This document shows, piece by piece, positions 1 through 8,525 of a stretch of DNA of 64,000 bases; position 1 is the first letter of the stretch; each line of letters starts with the position of its first letter. This DNA is from an uncultured Erythrobacter sp. (lineage in GTDB: Bacteria; Pseudomonadota; Alphaproteobacteria; Sphingomonadales; Sphingomonadaceae): NCBI GenBank assembly GCA_937969505.1, contig CALBWA010000004.1, positions 1-64,000 on the forward strand, given 5' to 3'. A program made the position numbers and the translations under genes. The notes below the pieces were generated by a model, which did no database searches, was not told where the DNA came from, and saw only the letters and a program-made list of their open reading frames with translations.

Positions 1-1
1 T

Positions 2-1273
2 GTTTACTCGCAAGATTTCACCGTTCTGGGTGGGTCGGTCTCGGCCACACACGCCGCCAAGATCGTCAAGATCATGGACATGGCGATGCAGAACGGCGCG
101 CCGATCATCGGGATCAACGACTCTGGTGGTGCACGCATCCAAGAAGGGGTCGACAGCCTTGGCGGGTATGGCGAAATCTTTCAGCGCAACATCATGGCGT
201 CCGGTGTTGTCCCGCAGATCAGCCTGATCATGGGGCCGTGCGCGGGTGGGGCGGTTTACTCGCCTGCCATGACCGACTTCATCTTTATGGTGAAGGACAG
301 TTCTTACATGTTCGTAACCGGCCCCGAAGTGGTCAAAACGGTTACGAATGAAGAGGTTACGCAAGAGGAGTTGGGCGGCGCGGTGACGCATACGACCAAA
401 ACCTCGGTCGCCGATATCGCGTTCGAAAACGACATTGAGGCGCTGCTCGCCACCCGCGATTTCTTCGACTATCTGCCATTGTCCAATCGCGAAGACGTGC
501 CTGAGCGCCCGACGAGCGATCCGTGGGACAGGCAGGAAGACAGCCTCGACACGATTATTCCGGCCAATGCGAACCAGCCTTATGATATGCATGAGGTGAT
601 CCAGAAGGTTCTGGACGAGGGCGAATTCTTCGAAGTCCAGCCGACCCATGCAGGCAATATCCTGTGCGGATTTGGCCGGGTGGAAGGGCGCACTGTGGGC
701 GTTGTGGCCAACCAGCCGATGGTCCTCGCCGGTGTGCTCGATATCAACTCGTCAAAGAAAGCTGCGCGCTTCGTGCGGTTCTGCGACGCGTTCGAGATCC
801 CGATCCTGACCTTTGTCGATGTTCCCGGCTTCCTGCCCGGCACCGATCAGGAGCATAACGGCATCATCAAACACGGCGCAAAGCTGCTGTTCGCCTATGC
901 CGAGGCAACCGTGCCCAAGATCACCATCATCACCCGCAAGGCCTATGGCGGTGCGTATGACGTCATGGCGTCCAAGCATTTGCGCGGTGATTTGAACTAT
1001 GCCTGGCCGACGGCAGAAATCGCGGTGATGGGCGCGAAGGGAGCGGTGGAGATCATATTCCGCTCAGATCGCGGCGATGCGGACAAGATCGCTGAGAAAA
1101 CGAAGGAATATGAGGATCGCTTTGCCAATCCCTTTGTGGCGGCGCAGCGCGGCTATATTGACGAAGTGATCTACCCGCACTCAACCCGCAAACGGATCGC
1201 TTTGGGGCTGCGTAAGCTGCGCAACAAGCAGCTCGAAAACCCGTGGAAGAAGCATGACAATATTCCGTTGTGA
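2..1273 (+). CDS. pccB: Propionyl-CoA carboxylase beta subunit (5' end missing)
   Basis: Carboxyltransferase subunit of propionyl-CoA carboxylase; it moves the carboxyl group from carboxybiotin to propionyl-CoA, giving methylmalonyl-CoA in the cytoplasm. The reading frame is open from base 2, so the true start lies outside the window; about 423 residues are visible of a family length near 510. The crotonase-like fold is recognisable from GGARIQEG early on, the glycine-rich [10 protein letters not shown] stretch, and the family ending KHDNIPL. It is the first visible gene of a same-strand block with the epimerase, mutase and pccA, which favours PCC over acetyl-CoA or methylcrotonyl-CoA carboxylase. 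The biotin-bearing partner is pccA at 8526-10562. Confidence 0.95.
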   Translation, partial: VYSQDFTVLGGSVSATHAAKIVKIMDMAMQNGAPIIGINDSGGARIQEGVDSLGGYGEIFQRNIMASGVVPQISLIMGPCAGGAVYSPAMTDFIFMVKDSSYMFVTGPEVVKTVTNEEVTQEELGGAVTHTTKTSVADIAFENDIEALLATRDFFDYLPLSNREDVPERPTSDPWDRQEDSLDTIIPANANQPYDMHEVIQKVLDEGEFFEVQPTHAGNILCGFGRVEGRTVGVVANQPMVLAGVLDINSSKKAARFVRFCDAFEIPILTFVDVPGFLPGTDQEHNGIIKHGAKLLFAYAEATVPKITIITRKAYGGAYDVMASKHLRGDLNYAWPTAEIAVMGAKGAVEIIFRSDRGDADKIAEKTKEYEDRFANPFVAAQRGYIDEVIYPHSTRKRIALGLRKLRNKQLENPWKKHDNIPL

Positions 1274-1279
1274 GCAAGT

Positions 1280-1540
1280 GTGATGGACGCACGTGGCCTT
1301 ACTTCGTTGGCAGTTGGCCTAGCGATCACTGCATTTTTTGCATGGTTGGAGTTCAAGGAGCGAAGCTCTTTGCGCGACACTGCCCAATCAATGCTTTTCC
1401 CTCACACAATTAGCGAGAAAAATGCACCGTTTATGTTTCAGACCTACAAGCTCATGGTCACTTTCGGCGCCTATTTTTTCACCGTTATTGCGGTGTTCGT
1501 TGGGCTTGCACTTGTGTCCAAATTGATTGGAGTTCTCTGA
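1280..1540 (+). CDS. Small membrane protein of unknown function
   Basis: Eighty-six residues from GTG at 1280, or 85 from ATG at 1283. Two hydrophobic stretches, roughly residues 8-24 and 65-86, suggest a two-pass inner-membrane protein with a charged, cytoplasm-like middle. It starts only a few bases after the pccB stop, and its TGA at 1538-1540 overlaps an ATG at 1540, so it is embedded in the propionyl-CoA transcription unit and probably translationally coupled. I do not recognise a family. Its position recalls the other small membrane ORF at 5268-5525, but the two sequences are not obviously related. Confidence 0.6.
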   Translation: MMDARGLTSLAVGLAITAFFAWLEFKERSSLRDTAQSMLFPHTISEKNAPFMFQTYKLMVTFGAYFFTVIAVFVGLALVSKLIGVL

Positions 1541-1659
1541 TGAAACTCGGCAGACTTCATTACAACCGTCACCCCGGCGCAGGCCGGGGTCCAGAATTGC
1601 GATGTCGGAGGCTGGATTCCGGCCTTCGCCGGAATGACGAGGAATTAAACACAAAATGA
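1540..1659 (+). other. Small ORF duplicating the epimerase start
   Basis: A 39-codon frame opens at ATG 1540 (overlapping the preceding stop) and closes with TGA 1657-1659, overlapping the epimerase ATG at 1656 as ATGA. Its first residues MKLGRLHY match the epimerase start MKLGRLNH, with mostly synonymous DNA differences in the first six codons; the rest reads through a REP-like repeat. It looks like the former or duplicated 5' end of the epimerase gene cut off by repeat insertion. It may now serve only to couple translation; a functional peptide is doubtful. Confidence 0.55.
1568..1638. repeat. REP-like inverted repeat doublet
   Basis: Two 27-base arms (1568-1594 and 1612-1638) in inverted orientation, separated by 17 bases. 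Each arm also folds on itself into a perfect 8-bp hairpin: ACCCCGGC-GCAG-GCCGGGGT and ATTCCGGC-GAAG-GCCGGAAT. The differences between arms are compensatory within each stem, as expected for elements selected as hairpins. It sits between the small membrane gene and the epimerase. Confidence 0.85.
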
Positions 1660-2093
1660 AACTTGGACGTCTTAACCACATTGGCGTTGCGACGCCCTCG
1701 ATTGAGGCCTCCATCGCGCATTACCGCGATGTGATGGGCGCGACCTCGATCACCGAGCCGTTCGACCTGCCCGAGCAGGGCGTGAAGGTCTGCTTTGTCG
1801 ATACGCCGACCGATTCCGGTATGAACGGAACCCAGATCGAGCTGATCGAGCCGTTCGATAAAAATTCTCCGATCAATGGCTTCCTCGCCAAGAACCCGGC
1901 GGGCGGGCAGCATCATGTCTGCTTCGAAGTGCCCGATATCGCTACGGCACGCGAGGAATTTGAGGGGCTCGGCAAGCGCATCCTTGGGCCGACGCGGATT
2001 GGCGCGCATGGCACCCCTATCTTTTTCGTCCATCCCAAGGATATGCAGGGCATGCTTACCGAGATTATGGAAACGCCGAAAGGCGATCATTGA
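1656..2093 (+). CDS. mce: Methylmalonyl-CoA epimerase
   Basis: Interconverts (2S)- and (2R)-methylmalonyl-CoA, the step between propionyl-CoA carboxylase and the mutase. At 145 residues it has the family length. It shows the vicinal-oxygen-chelate fold: first beta-alpha module from LNHIGVATPSI with metal-ligand His8, an acidic IELIEP strand, the second module GGQHHVCFEVPDI, and a late EI pair that completes the metal site. The start at ATG 1656 is set by homology to MKLGRLNHIG; a near copy of these first codons lies upstream at 1540, separated by a REP-like element whose right edge supplies the purine-rich GAGGA stretch before the start. Confidence 0.95.
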   Translation: MKLGRLNHIGVATPSIEASIAHYRDVMGATSITEPFDLPEQGVKVCFVDTPTDSGMNGTQIELIEPFDKNSPINGFLAKNPAGGQHHVCFEVPDIATAREEFEGLGKRILGPTRIGAHGTPIFFVHPKDMQGMLTEIMETPKGDH

Positions 2094-2105
2094 GGCTCAT
2101 TCGTC

Positions 2106-2126
2106 ATCCTGAACTCGTTTCAGGAT
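2106..2126. repeat. REP-like single hairpin
   Basis: ATCCTGAA (2106-2113), a five-base loop, then TTCAGGAT (2119-2126), flanked by GTC on the left. It occupies most of the gap between the epimerase and the enoyl-CoA hydratase and differs in sequence from the repeats at 1568 and 2989. It is not followed by a T run, so a repeat is more likely than a terminator. Confidence 0.7.
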
Positions 2127-2192
2127 AACGGTCAACCAGTGCCGCGGGTTAGGCTGAAACACCTTCAGCAGGACGGAAAACCGGAGAGAAGA

Positions 2193-2978
2193 ATGTCATA
2201 CGAAACCATAAAAGTAGAGCGTGATGGACCATTAATGATGGTCACGCTGAACCGGCCAGACCGCCTCAATGCTATGCCACCGCAAATGGCTGACGAGTTG
2301 AGCGAAGCGTTCTACGATCTGGGTGATGCACGCGCGGTTCTGATCACGGGCGAGGGCAAGGGCTTTTGTTCCGGTGCCGATCTGGCAGCGCGGGGCGAAG
2401 GCAGCGCGCTCACCAGCAAGGGCGGCAGCCACAAGGCGCTGCAAAATCACTACAATCCGGCGATCAGTCAGGTTCTGCGGGCGCAAGTCCCGGTGATTTG
2501 CGCCGTCAATGGACCGGCCGCAGGCGTTGGTTGCAGCCTGGCACTTGCCGCAGATTTCACCATCGCATCCAAGAGGGCGTATTTCCTCCAGGCTTTCGTC
2601 AATATCGGCCTGGTGCCCGATGGTGGATCGACCTGGCTGCTGGCGCGCGCCATTGGTCGTGCGCGTGCCACCTCGATGATGATGCTGGGCGAGAAAATCG
2701 GCGCGGAACAGGCTGCGGAATGGGGTCTTATCTACCAAGCGGTTGAAGCCGATGATTTGATGGACGAAGCGCGCGCTTTGGCTGAAAAATTGGCCAATGG
2801 ACCAACGCAGGCGCTCAAGATGATCAAGCAAAACCTCAACACTGCACTGGACGGCACGGTACAACAGGTGTTTGTGCAGGAAGCGGAAATGCAGCGCATC
2901 GCAGGTGCGAGCGCCGATGCGACAGAAGGCGGAATGGCCTTCCTGCAAAAGCGTAAGGCAGAATTCAAGGGGCATTGA
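2193..2978 (+). CDS. Enoyl-CoA hydratase/isomerase family protein
   Basis: A 261-residue crotonase-superfamily enzyme acting on acyl-CoA thioesters. The frame is open further upstream, but ATG 2193 has a good GGAGAG ribosome site and gives the standard start. Oxyanion-hole segments are visible as GFCSGADLAARG and NGPAAGVGCSLALAADF. The residues usually carrying the catalytic glutamates of classical hydratases are not cleanly present (VPDGGSTW replaces the usual second-glutamate region), which resembles PaaG/PaaB-like isomerases, so the exact reaction is open. It lies between the epimerase and mutase genes and may serve branched or aromatic acyl-CoA degradation feeding propionyl-CoA. Confidence 0.88.
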   Translation: MSYETIKVERDGPLMMVTLNRPDRLNAMPPQMADELSEAFYDLGDARAVLITGEGKGFCSGADLAARGEGSALTSKGGSHKALQNHYNPAISQVLRAQVPVICAVNGPAAGVGCSLALAADFTIASKRAYFLQAFVNIGLVPDGGSTWLLARAIGRARATSMMMLGEKIGAEQAAEWGLIYQAVEADDLMDEARALAEKLANGPTQALKMIKQNLNTALDGTVQQVFVQEAEMQRIAGASADATEGGMAFLQKRKAEFKGH

Positions 2979-2988
2979 GCCGCTACCC

Positions 2989-3078
2989 CGTTCGCCCTGA
3001 GCTTGTCGAAGGGCTGCAATTTTTTGAGCGACCTGTGCGAAGGAGAAGGGCAGGGCTTCGACAGGCTCAGCCCGAACG
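2989..3078. repeat. REP-like inverted repeat pair
   Basis: Arms at 2989-3014 and 3053-3078 are near inverted copies. The variable positions are compensatory: one arm pairs GCCCT with AGGGC, the other GGGCT with AGCCC. The core TGAGC(T/C)TGTCGAAG belongs to a hairpin repeat type often seen in sphingomonad and related genomes. The pair sits in the leader of the mutase gene, ending 14 bases before its ATG. Confidence 0.8.
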
Positions 3079-3092
3079 GATATAGAGAGCAT

Positions 3093-5264
3093 ATGACCGA
3101 CACGAACAATTCCGGGCCAACCGTATCCGATTGGGAAGCGCTGGCTGAGAAAGAAGTGAAGGGCCCCGAGCGCTTTGACGCGCTGACTTGGGAAACGCCC
3201 GAAGGCTTCGATATCAAGCCGCTCTACACTGCCGAGGATGCACACGATCCCGGATTGCCGGGCTTCGGCCCATTCACTCGCGGGGTCAAGGCGTCGATGT
3301 ATGCCGGTCGCCCCTGGACCATCCGGCAATATGCGGGCTTTTCAACCGCCGAGGAATCCAACGCCTTTTACCGCCGCAATCTGGCCGCCGGACAAAAGGG
3401 GCTGTCGGTCGCCTTCGATCTGGCGACGCACCGCGGCTATGACAGCGATCATCCGCGCGTGGTGGGCGATGTCGGCAAGGCTGGCGTCGCGATTGACACC
3501 GTGGCGGATATGGAAATCCTGTTCGACCAGATCCCGCTCGACACCATGTCCGTTTCCATGACGATGAACGGCGCGGTGATCCCTGTGCTGGCTTTCTATA
3601 TCGTTGCGGGCGAGCGTCAGGGTGTTTCGGCAGAGAAGCTGTCCGGCACCATCCAGAACGACATTCTCAAAGAGTTCATGGTTCGCAACACCTATATCTA
3701 TCCGCCCGAACCATCGATGCGGATCGTGTCCGATATCATCGCCTACACCAGCGCCAATATGCCGAAATTCAACAGCATTTCGATTTCGGGCTATCACATG
3801 CACGAGGCTGGCGCGACGGCGGTGCAGGAATTGGCCTTCACCATCGCCGATGGCAAGGAATATGCCAAGCGGGCGATGGAAACGGGCCTGGATATCGATG
3901 CCTTTGCCGGCCGCCTGTCTTTCTTCTTTGGCATTGGCATGAACTTTTTCATGGAGATCGCCAAACTGCGCGCCGCGCGCACGCTGTGGTACAATGTGAT
4001 GGACGGGCTGGGGGCGCAAAAGGATCGCTCCAAAATGCTGCGCACCCACTGCCAGACCAGCGGCGTATCGTTGCAGGAACAGGACCCCTACAACAATGTA
4101 ATCCGCACCACTGTGGAGGCGATGGCCGCTGTGCTGGGCGGTACGCAATCGCTGCATACCAACGCCCTGGACGAGGCGATTGCACTGCCAACCGACTTTT
4201 CCGCTCGCATCGCCCGCAACACGCAATTGGTGCTGCAAGAAGAAACCGGCATCACCAATGTCGTCGATCCGCTGGGCGGCAGCTATTACATCGAAGCGCT
4301 GACCGCCAAGCTGGTGGAAGAAGCTGAAAAGCTGATTGCCGAGGTTGATGCTGCGGGCGGGATGACCGCCTATGTTGCGACCGGCGCACCCAAGGCCGCC
4401 ATCGAGACGGCGGCTGCACAAAAGCAGACCAGCGTCGACAAGGGCGAGACCGTGGTGGTGGGCGTCAACAAATATCGCAAGGATGTCGAGGACCCGATCG
4501 AAACGCTCGACATCGATAATGCCAAGGTGCGTGCCGGTCAGATCGAGCGGATTGCCAAGGTGCGCGCTGGCCGTGATGAAACCGCATGTCAGGCCGCGCT
4601 GAAGGCGCTGACAGAAGGGTCGAGATCAGGCGGCAATGTGCTGGATCTGGCTGTTGCAGCTGCGCGCCATGACGCGACGCTGGGCGAGATTTCTTCCGCC
4701 ATGGAAGAGGTCTTTGGCCGCCACGACGCGACGCCCAAACCGGTGAGCGGCGTTTACAAAACCGCTTACGAATTCGACCAGCGCTGGGCGCAGGTCACCG
4801 ATGGGGTGGAGGCGGTGGAGCGGCGTTTGGGGCGCAAGCCGCGCATCATGGTCGCAAAGATGGGGCAGGATGGCCATGATCGCGGAGCCAATGTGATCGC
4901 GAGTGCCTTTTCCGACATGGGTTTCGAAGTGGTGTCCGGCCCCCTGTTCCAGACGCCTACAGAAGCGCGCGACATGGCGCTGGAGCACGATGTCGATGTG
5001 GTGGGCGCAAGCTCGCTCGCTGCCGGGCACAAGACGCTGATCCCGGAACTCATCACTCTGCTGAAAGAGGCAGGCCGCGCAGATATCAAAGTGACGGCGG
5101 GCGGGGTTATTCCGGCGACCGATTATGAATTTCTGCGTGAAGCAGGCGTGCAGGGTATCTATGGTCCCGGCTCCAATGTGGTCGAATGCGCGGCCGATAT
5201 TCTGACGCTTCTCGGCCACAATATGCCGCCGCTAGGAGAAGGACTGGACGAGGCGGCTGAATAA
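3093..5264 (+). CDS. scpA: Methylmalonyl-CoA mutase (single-chain)
   Basis: Adenosylcobalamin-dependent enzyme converting (R)-methylmalonyl-CoA to succinyl-CoA for the TCA cycle. The 723 residues combine the substrate-binding TIM barrel (from [11 protein letters not shown] to about residue 540) and a C-terminal B12-binding domain, with the cobalt-ligand motif D593-G-H595-D-R-G598. ATG 3093 was chosen over the upstream in-frame GTG/TTG because it follows AGAGAG and excludes the REP repeat from the protein. It follows the hydratase; a small membrane gene and bioB follow it. The MeaB/ArgK chaperone GTPase usually linked to this enzyme is not encoded in the window. Confidence 0.96.
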   Translation: MTDTNNSGPTVSDWEALAEKEVKGPERFDALTWETPEGFDIKPLYTAEDAHDPGLPGFGPFTRGVKASMYAGRPWTIRQYAGFSTAEESNAFYRRNLAAGQKGLSVAFDLATHRGYDSDHPRVVGDVGKAGVAIDTVADMEILFDQIPLDTMSVSMTMNGAVIPVLAFYIVAGERQGVSAEKLSGTIQNDILKEFMVRNTYIYPPEPSMRIVSDIIAYTSANMPKFNSISISGYHMHEAGATAVQELAFTIADGKEYAKRAMETGLDIDAFAGRLSFFFGIGMNFFMEIAKLRAARTLWYNVMDGLGAQKDRSKMLRTHCQTSGVSLQEQDPYNNVIRTTVEAMAAVLGGTQSLHTNALDEAIALPTDFSARIARNTQLVLQEETGITNVVDPLGGSYYIEALTAKLVEEAEKLIAEVDAAGGMTAYVATGAPKAAIETAAAQKQTSVDKGETVVVGVNKYRKDVEDPIETLDIDNAKVRAGQIERIAKVRAGRDETACQAALKALTEGSRSGGNVLDLAVAAARHDATLGEISSAMEEVFGRHDATPKPVSGVYKTAYEFDQRWAQVTDGVEAVERRLGRKPRIMVAKMGQDGHDRGANVIASAFSDMGFEVVSGPLFQTPTEARDMALEHDVDVVGASSLAAGHKTLIPELITLLKEAGRADIKVTAGGVIPATDYEFLREAGVQGIYGPGSNVVECAADILTLLGHNMPPLGEGLDEAAE

Positions 5265-5267
5265 GAG

Positions 5268-5525
5268 ATGGTTTGGCTCCGATGGGCAGGGGTTGTCATT
5301 CTGGCGGCCGCTGGCGTCGCGGCGTGGCTCTTGATCTTCAATTTCGCGGTCATTGTGACTCACGCAAATCTCGGCTTTTGTCGCAATGCGGTGGAGTTGA
5401 TGAAGCCAGAGCCCGATTGTCCCGCCCCTTGGTGGTATTGGGCTGGAAACATCGCGGTGCCGCTCATTCTCTTGGGCGGCGCAATCAGGAAAATCCGACA
5501 GATTTCGAGAGAAGTAGATAATTGA
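5268..5525 (+). CDS. Small two-pass membrane protein, unknown
   Basis: Eighty-five residues starting three bases after the mutase stop. An N-terminal hydrophobic segment (about residues 5-30) and a second (about 58-74) flank a loop with two cysteines (CRNAVE and PDCPAP), consistent with a small inner-membrane protein whose loop could form a disulfide. Its TGA at 5523-5525 overlaps the TTG start of bioB at 5522, so the two are probably translationally coupled. No family recognised. Confidence 0.6.
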   Translation: MVWLRWAGVVILAAAGVAAWLLIFNFAVIVTHANLGFCRNAVELMKPEPDCPAPWWYWAGNIAVPLILLGGAIRKIRQISREVDN

Positions 5526-6532
5526 CCCAAATCCGTACCGACTGGACCCGCGAGGAAATCGCGGAGCTGTTCAACCTTCCCTTCACCGAGCTGCTGTTCC
5601 GCGCGGCCACGGTTCACCGCGAGTTTCACCCACCAGAGCAAGTGCAGCTGTGCACGCTGCTGTCGATCAAGACCGGCGGCTGCCCTGAGGATTGCGGCTA
5701 TTGCTCGCAGTCTGTGAAGGCAGACTCCGGCGTCGAGGCGACCAAGCTGATGGACGTGCAGGCAGTGCTGCAATCGGCGGCTCAGGCGAAGGACCATGGC
5801 AGTCAGCGGTTCTGCATGGGCGCGGCGTGGCGCAATCCAAAAGACCGTGACATGCCCGCCATCGTCGAAATCGTTAAGGGCGTGCGCGACATGGGTCTGG
5901 AGACCTGCATGACGCTGGGCATGCTGGAGCCGCATCAGGCCGATATGCTGGCCGAGGCTGGTCTCGACTACTACAATCACAATGTCGACACGGGCCCTGA
6001 ATATTACGAACGCGTCATCACCACACGCAATTATCAGGACCGGCTCGATACGCTGGAAAATGTTCGCAATTCTGGCATCAATGTGTGCAGCGGCGGGATC
6101 GTGGGCATGGGCGAGACGCGTGATGACCGCGTCGGTTTCGTCCACACGCTCGCCACGTTGGAGCAACACCCTGAAAGCGTGCCGGTGAACGCGCTGGTCC
6201 CGGTCAAGGGCACCGTTCTGGGCGATATGCTGGCCGACACGCCGCTCGCCAAGATTGACGATATCGAGTTCGTCCGCACGGTCGCGGTGGCGCGGATCAC
6301 TATGCCGATGAGCATGGTGCGCTTGTCCGCTGGCCGCGAGAGCATGTCGGAGGCGACGCAGGCGCTGTGTTTCATGGCGGGCGCGAACTCGATCTTTACC
6401 GGCGACAAATTGCTTACCGCGCCCAATGCGGGTGACGACAGCGATGCAGACCTGTTTGCAAAGTTGGGCCTCACCCCATTGCAGGGCGAGGAACCGATGC
6501 GCGCTTGCAAGCAGACCGAGCCTGCTGAATAA
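5522..6532 (+). CDS. bioB: Biotin synthase
   Basis: Radical-SAM enzyme inserting sulfur into dethiobiotin in the last step of biotin synthesis. At 336 residues it has family length. The radical-SAM cluster cysteines are C54, C58 and C61 (CPEDCGYC), preceded by LLSIKTGG; the family motifs [11 protein letters not shown] and GGIVGMGE follow. The start is an unusual TTG at 5522 overlapping the preceding stop; no in-frame ATG lies near, and the N-terminus MTQIRTDWT matches the family. The other biotin genes (bioA/D/F) are absent here; the gene sits among the biotin-dependent propionyl-CoA carboxylase genes. Confidence 0.95.
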   Translation: MTQIRTDWTREEIAELFNLPFTELLFRAATVHREFHPPEQVQLCTLLSIKTGGCPEDCGYCSQSVKADSGVEATKLMDVQAVLQSAAQAKDHGSQRFCMGAAWRNPKDRDMPAIVEIVKGVRDMGLETCMTLGMLEPHQADMLAEAGLDYYNHNVDTGPEYYERVITTRNYQDRLDTLENVRNSGINVCSGGIVGMGETRDDRVGFVHTLATLEQHPESVPVNALVPVKGTVLGDMLADTPLAKIDDIEFVRTVAVARITMPMSMVRLSAGRESMSEATQALCFMAGANSIFTGDKLLTAPNAGDDSDADLFAKLGLTPLQGEEPMRACKQTEPAE

Positions 6533-6568
6533 TTCGCGCCAACACTCCTTGATTAAAAAGGCTCTGCT

Positions 6569-7870
6569 ATGACCGATCTGCCTCCCGAAACGCGTCCGGA
6601 AACTCTTTCTGTCCACGCTGGTTGCGCGCCCGATCCCGCCACCAATGCGCGGATCACGCCGATCTATCAGACATCCTCCTATGTCTTCGACAGCCCGGAA
6701 CATGCAGCAAACCTGTTTAGCCTCGCCGAGTTCGGGAACATCTATTCGCGCATAATGAACCCCACCAATGATGCGCTGGAGAAGAAGGTTGCGGCCTTGG
6801 AAGGGGGCGTTGGCGCGCTCGGCGTCGCATCCGGCCATGCCGCGCAATTGATCGCGTTTCACACGTTGATGGAGCCGGGCTGCAACATCGTGGCGGCCAA
6901 GAAACTGTATGGAGGATCGCTCAATCAATTGGGCGAGGCGTTCAAGAAATTCGGCTGGGAAACGCGCTTTGTCGATACTGATGATGTCGAAAATGTCCGT
7001 GCAGCCATGGATGACAAGACGCGGGTAGTCTTCATCGAAAGTCTGGCCAATCCGGGCGGCGTGGTGACCGATATCGCCGCCATTGCGGACATTGCCCATG
7101 ATGGCGGTGTGCCGCTGATGGTGGACAACACCATGGCCAGCCCTGCGTTGTGCCGCCCGTTTGAACATGGCGCGGATATCGTGGTGCACTCCACCACCAA
7201 GTTCCTCAACGGGCATGGCAATGCTGTGGGCGGGATCATCGTCGATAGCGGAAAGTTTGACTGGAAGGCGCAAGGCGACAAATTCCCCTCGCTGACCCAG
7301 CCGAGCGGCTCCTATCACGGAGCGGTGCTGGTCGATGCGTTGGAGCCGATTGGTCCGATTGCTTTCATCATCGCGTGCCGCGTTTTGGGCTTGCGCGATT
7401 TGGGTCCGGCGATGGCTCCGATGAATGCCTTTCTCGCGTTGACCGGGATGGAGACATTGCACCTGCGGATGGAGCGGCATTGCGCCAATGCGCATGCTTT
7501 GGCCGCGTGGCTGCAGGATCAGGAAGAAGTTGAGTGGGTATCCTATGCTGGACTGCCCGAAAATCCTTACCATAAAAATGCTCAAAAATATCTCGGCGGC
7601 AAGGGCGGGGCAGTGTTCACCTTCGGTCTGAAAGGCGGATATGATGCTGGTGTAAAACTCGTTTCGAACGTCAAATTATTCAGCCACCTCGCCAATATTG
7701 GCGACACGCGATCACTGATCATCCATCCGGCGTCGACCACGCATAGCCAGCTGGACGAGGAAGGCTTGATCGCTGCCGGGGCTGGCCCCGATGTGGTGCG
7801 TGTTTCTGTCGGAATTGAACATATCGAGGATATAAAAGAAGATTTAAAGCAAGCCTTATCAGCGGGATAG
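6569..7870 (+). CDS. metY: O-acetylhomoserine sulfhydrylase family enzyme
   Basis: PLP enzyme of the Cys/Met metabolism family, 433 residues, most like O-acetylhomoserine (thiol) lyase, which makes homocysteine directly from O-acetylhomoserine and sulfide. The PLP lysine is K211 in HSTTKFLNGHG; the N-terminal PIYQTSSY and YSRIMNPTND motifs and the C-terminal HPASTTHSQL motif are typical. The length is that of the sulfhydrylase branch rather than the shorter cystathionine lyases. It follows bioB by 36 bases. No SAM riboswitch is visible in that short gap. Confidence 0.92.
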   Translation: MTDLPPETRPETLSVHAGCAPDPATNARITPIYQTSSYVFDSPEHAANLFSLAEFGNIYSRIMNPTNDALEKKVAALEGGVGALGVASGHAAQLIAFHTLMEPGCNIVAAKKLYGGSLNQLGEAFKKFGWETRFVDTDDVENVRAAMDDKTRVVFIESLANPGGVVTDIAAIADIAHDGGVPLMVDNTMASPALCRPFEHGADIVVHSTTKFLNGHGNAVGGIIVDSGKFDWKAQGDKFPSLTQPSGSYHGAVLVDALEPIGPIAFIIACRVLGLRDLGPAMAPMNAFLALTGMETLHLRMERHCANAHALAAWLQDQEEVEWVSYAGLPENPYHKNAQKYLGGKGGAVFTFGLKGGYDAGVKLVSNVKLFSHLANIGDTRSLIIHPASTTHSQLDEEGLIAAGAGPDVVRVSVGIEHIEDIKEDLKQALSAG

Positions 7871-7984
7871 ACGCTGTGTAATTAATCATGTCGCCTGCCT
7901 ACAATTCTTTCGCATGATGACCTGTTTATGTTCACGGTCTTCAAGACGGGGGTCGCGGGTACCATCATAAACGGGGGACTTTCT

Positions 7985-8434
7985 ATGCGTAAATTTGCAC
8001 TTGCTGCTGCCGCTTTTGGCCTGGCATTAACCGCTGCACCGGCAATGGCCGATGACCACGAGAAGCCGGAAATGGAAGAGTTTGCGGCCGACTGGTACCA
8101 GATCAACATGATCAAGTTCTACTCGGGCAAGCGCGCACGGGCAGGCGAATTGCTCGACAATTATCTCAACAAGGCGCTTGAAGGGACGAAGGTCAAGCCG
8201 ACCGAAATCCATGTCAATGTTGGTGATTACGACATCATCATGATGTGGCCGATGCCCGCAGGTCCCAAACAATTCGGCTGGGCACAAAATCCGTATTTTG
8301 CCGAGGCATGGGAAAATCTGAAGGAAGTCGCCGGCGGCGAAGATGAACGCCAGGCCATCATTGATGAATTCGACTCGCTCATCCAGGAAGAGAAGGAAAT
8401 GCTCGCTCACATCGACAAGGATGAAGCTGAGTAA
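7985..8434 (+). CDS. Exported protein of unknown function
   Basis: A 149-residue protein with a clear signal peptide: MRKFALAAAAFGLALTAAPAMA, cleaved probably after AMA at about residue 22. The mature part is acidic, with a helix-rich end (residues about 115-149) and a central segment VNVGDYDIIMMWPMP resembling an alpha/beta-barrel strand, as in small dimeric ABM-like domains; that is only a resemblance. ATG 7985, behind a GGGGGA stretch, was preferred to an upstream in-frame ATG because it places the signal peptide at the N-terminus. It lies between metY and pccA on the same strand, with about 90-110 bases on each side. Confidence 0.7.
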   Translation: MRKFALAAAAFGLALTAAPAMADDHEKPEMEEFAADWYQINMIKFYSGKRARAGELLDNYLNKALEGTKVKPTEIHVNVGDYDIIMMWPMPAGPKQFGWAQNPYFAEAWENLKEVAGGEDERQAIIDEFDSLIQEEKEMLAHIDKDEAE

Positions 8435-8525
8435 GCCTGTTCGGATACTTTTTCGATAGCTTGATCGGGGCCTTCAGGGTGGGCATAGGCGGTATCCGTC
8501 TGAGTTACTCTTCTGGAGGCCCCGT

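Noticed and set aside
2979..3092. Cobalamin riboswitch before the B12-dependent mutase
   Set aside because: The leader is filled by a REP pair and has no B12-box-like sequence; the mutase also lies inside an operon.
5360..7585. A 741-codon open frame on the - strand
   Set aside because: Antisense to bioB and metY; both sense proteins are clear families and the antisense product shows only arginine/histidine-rich shadow composition.
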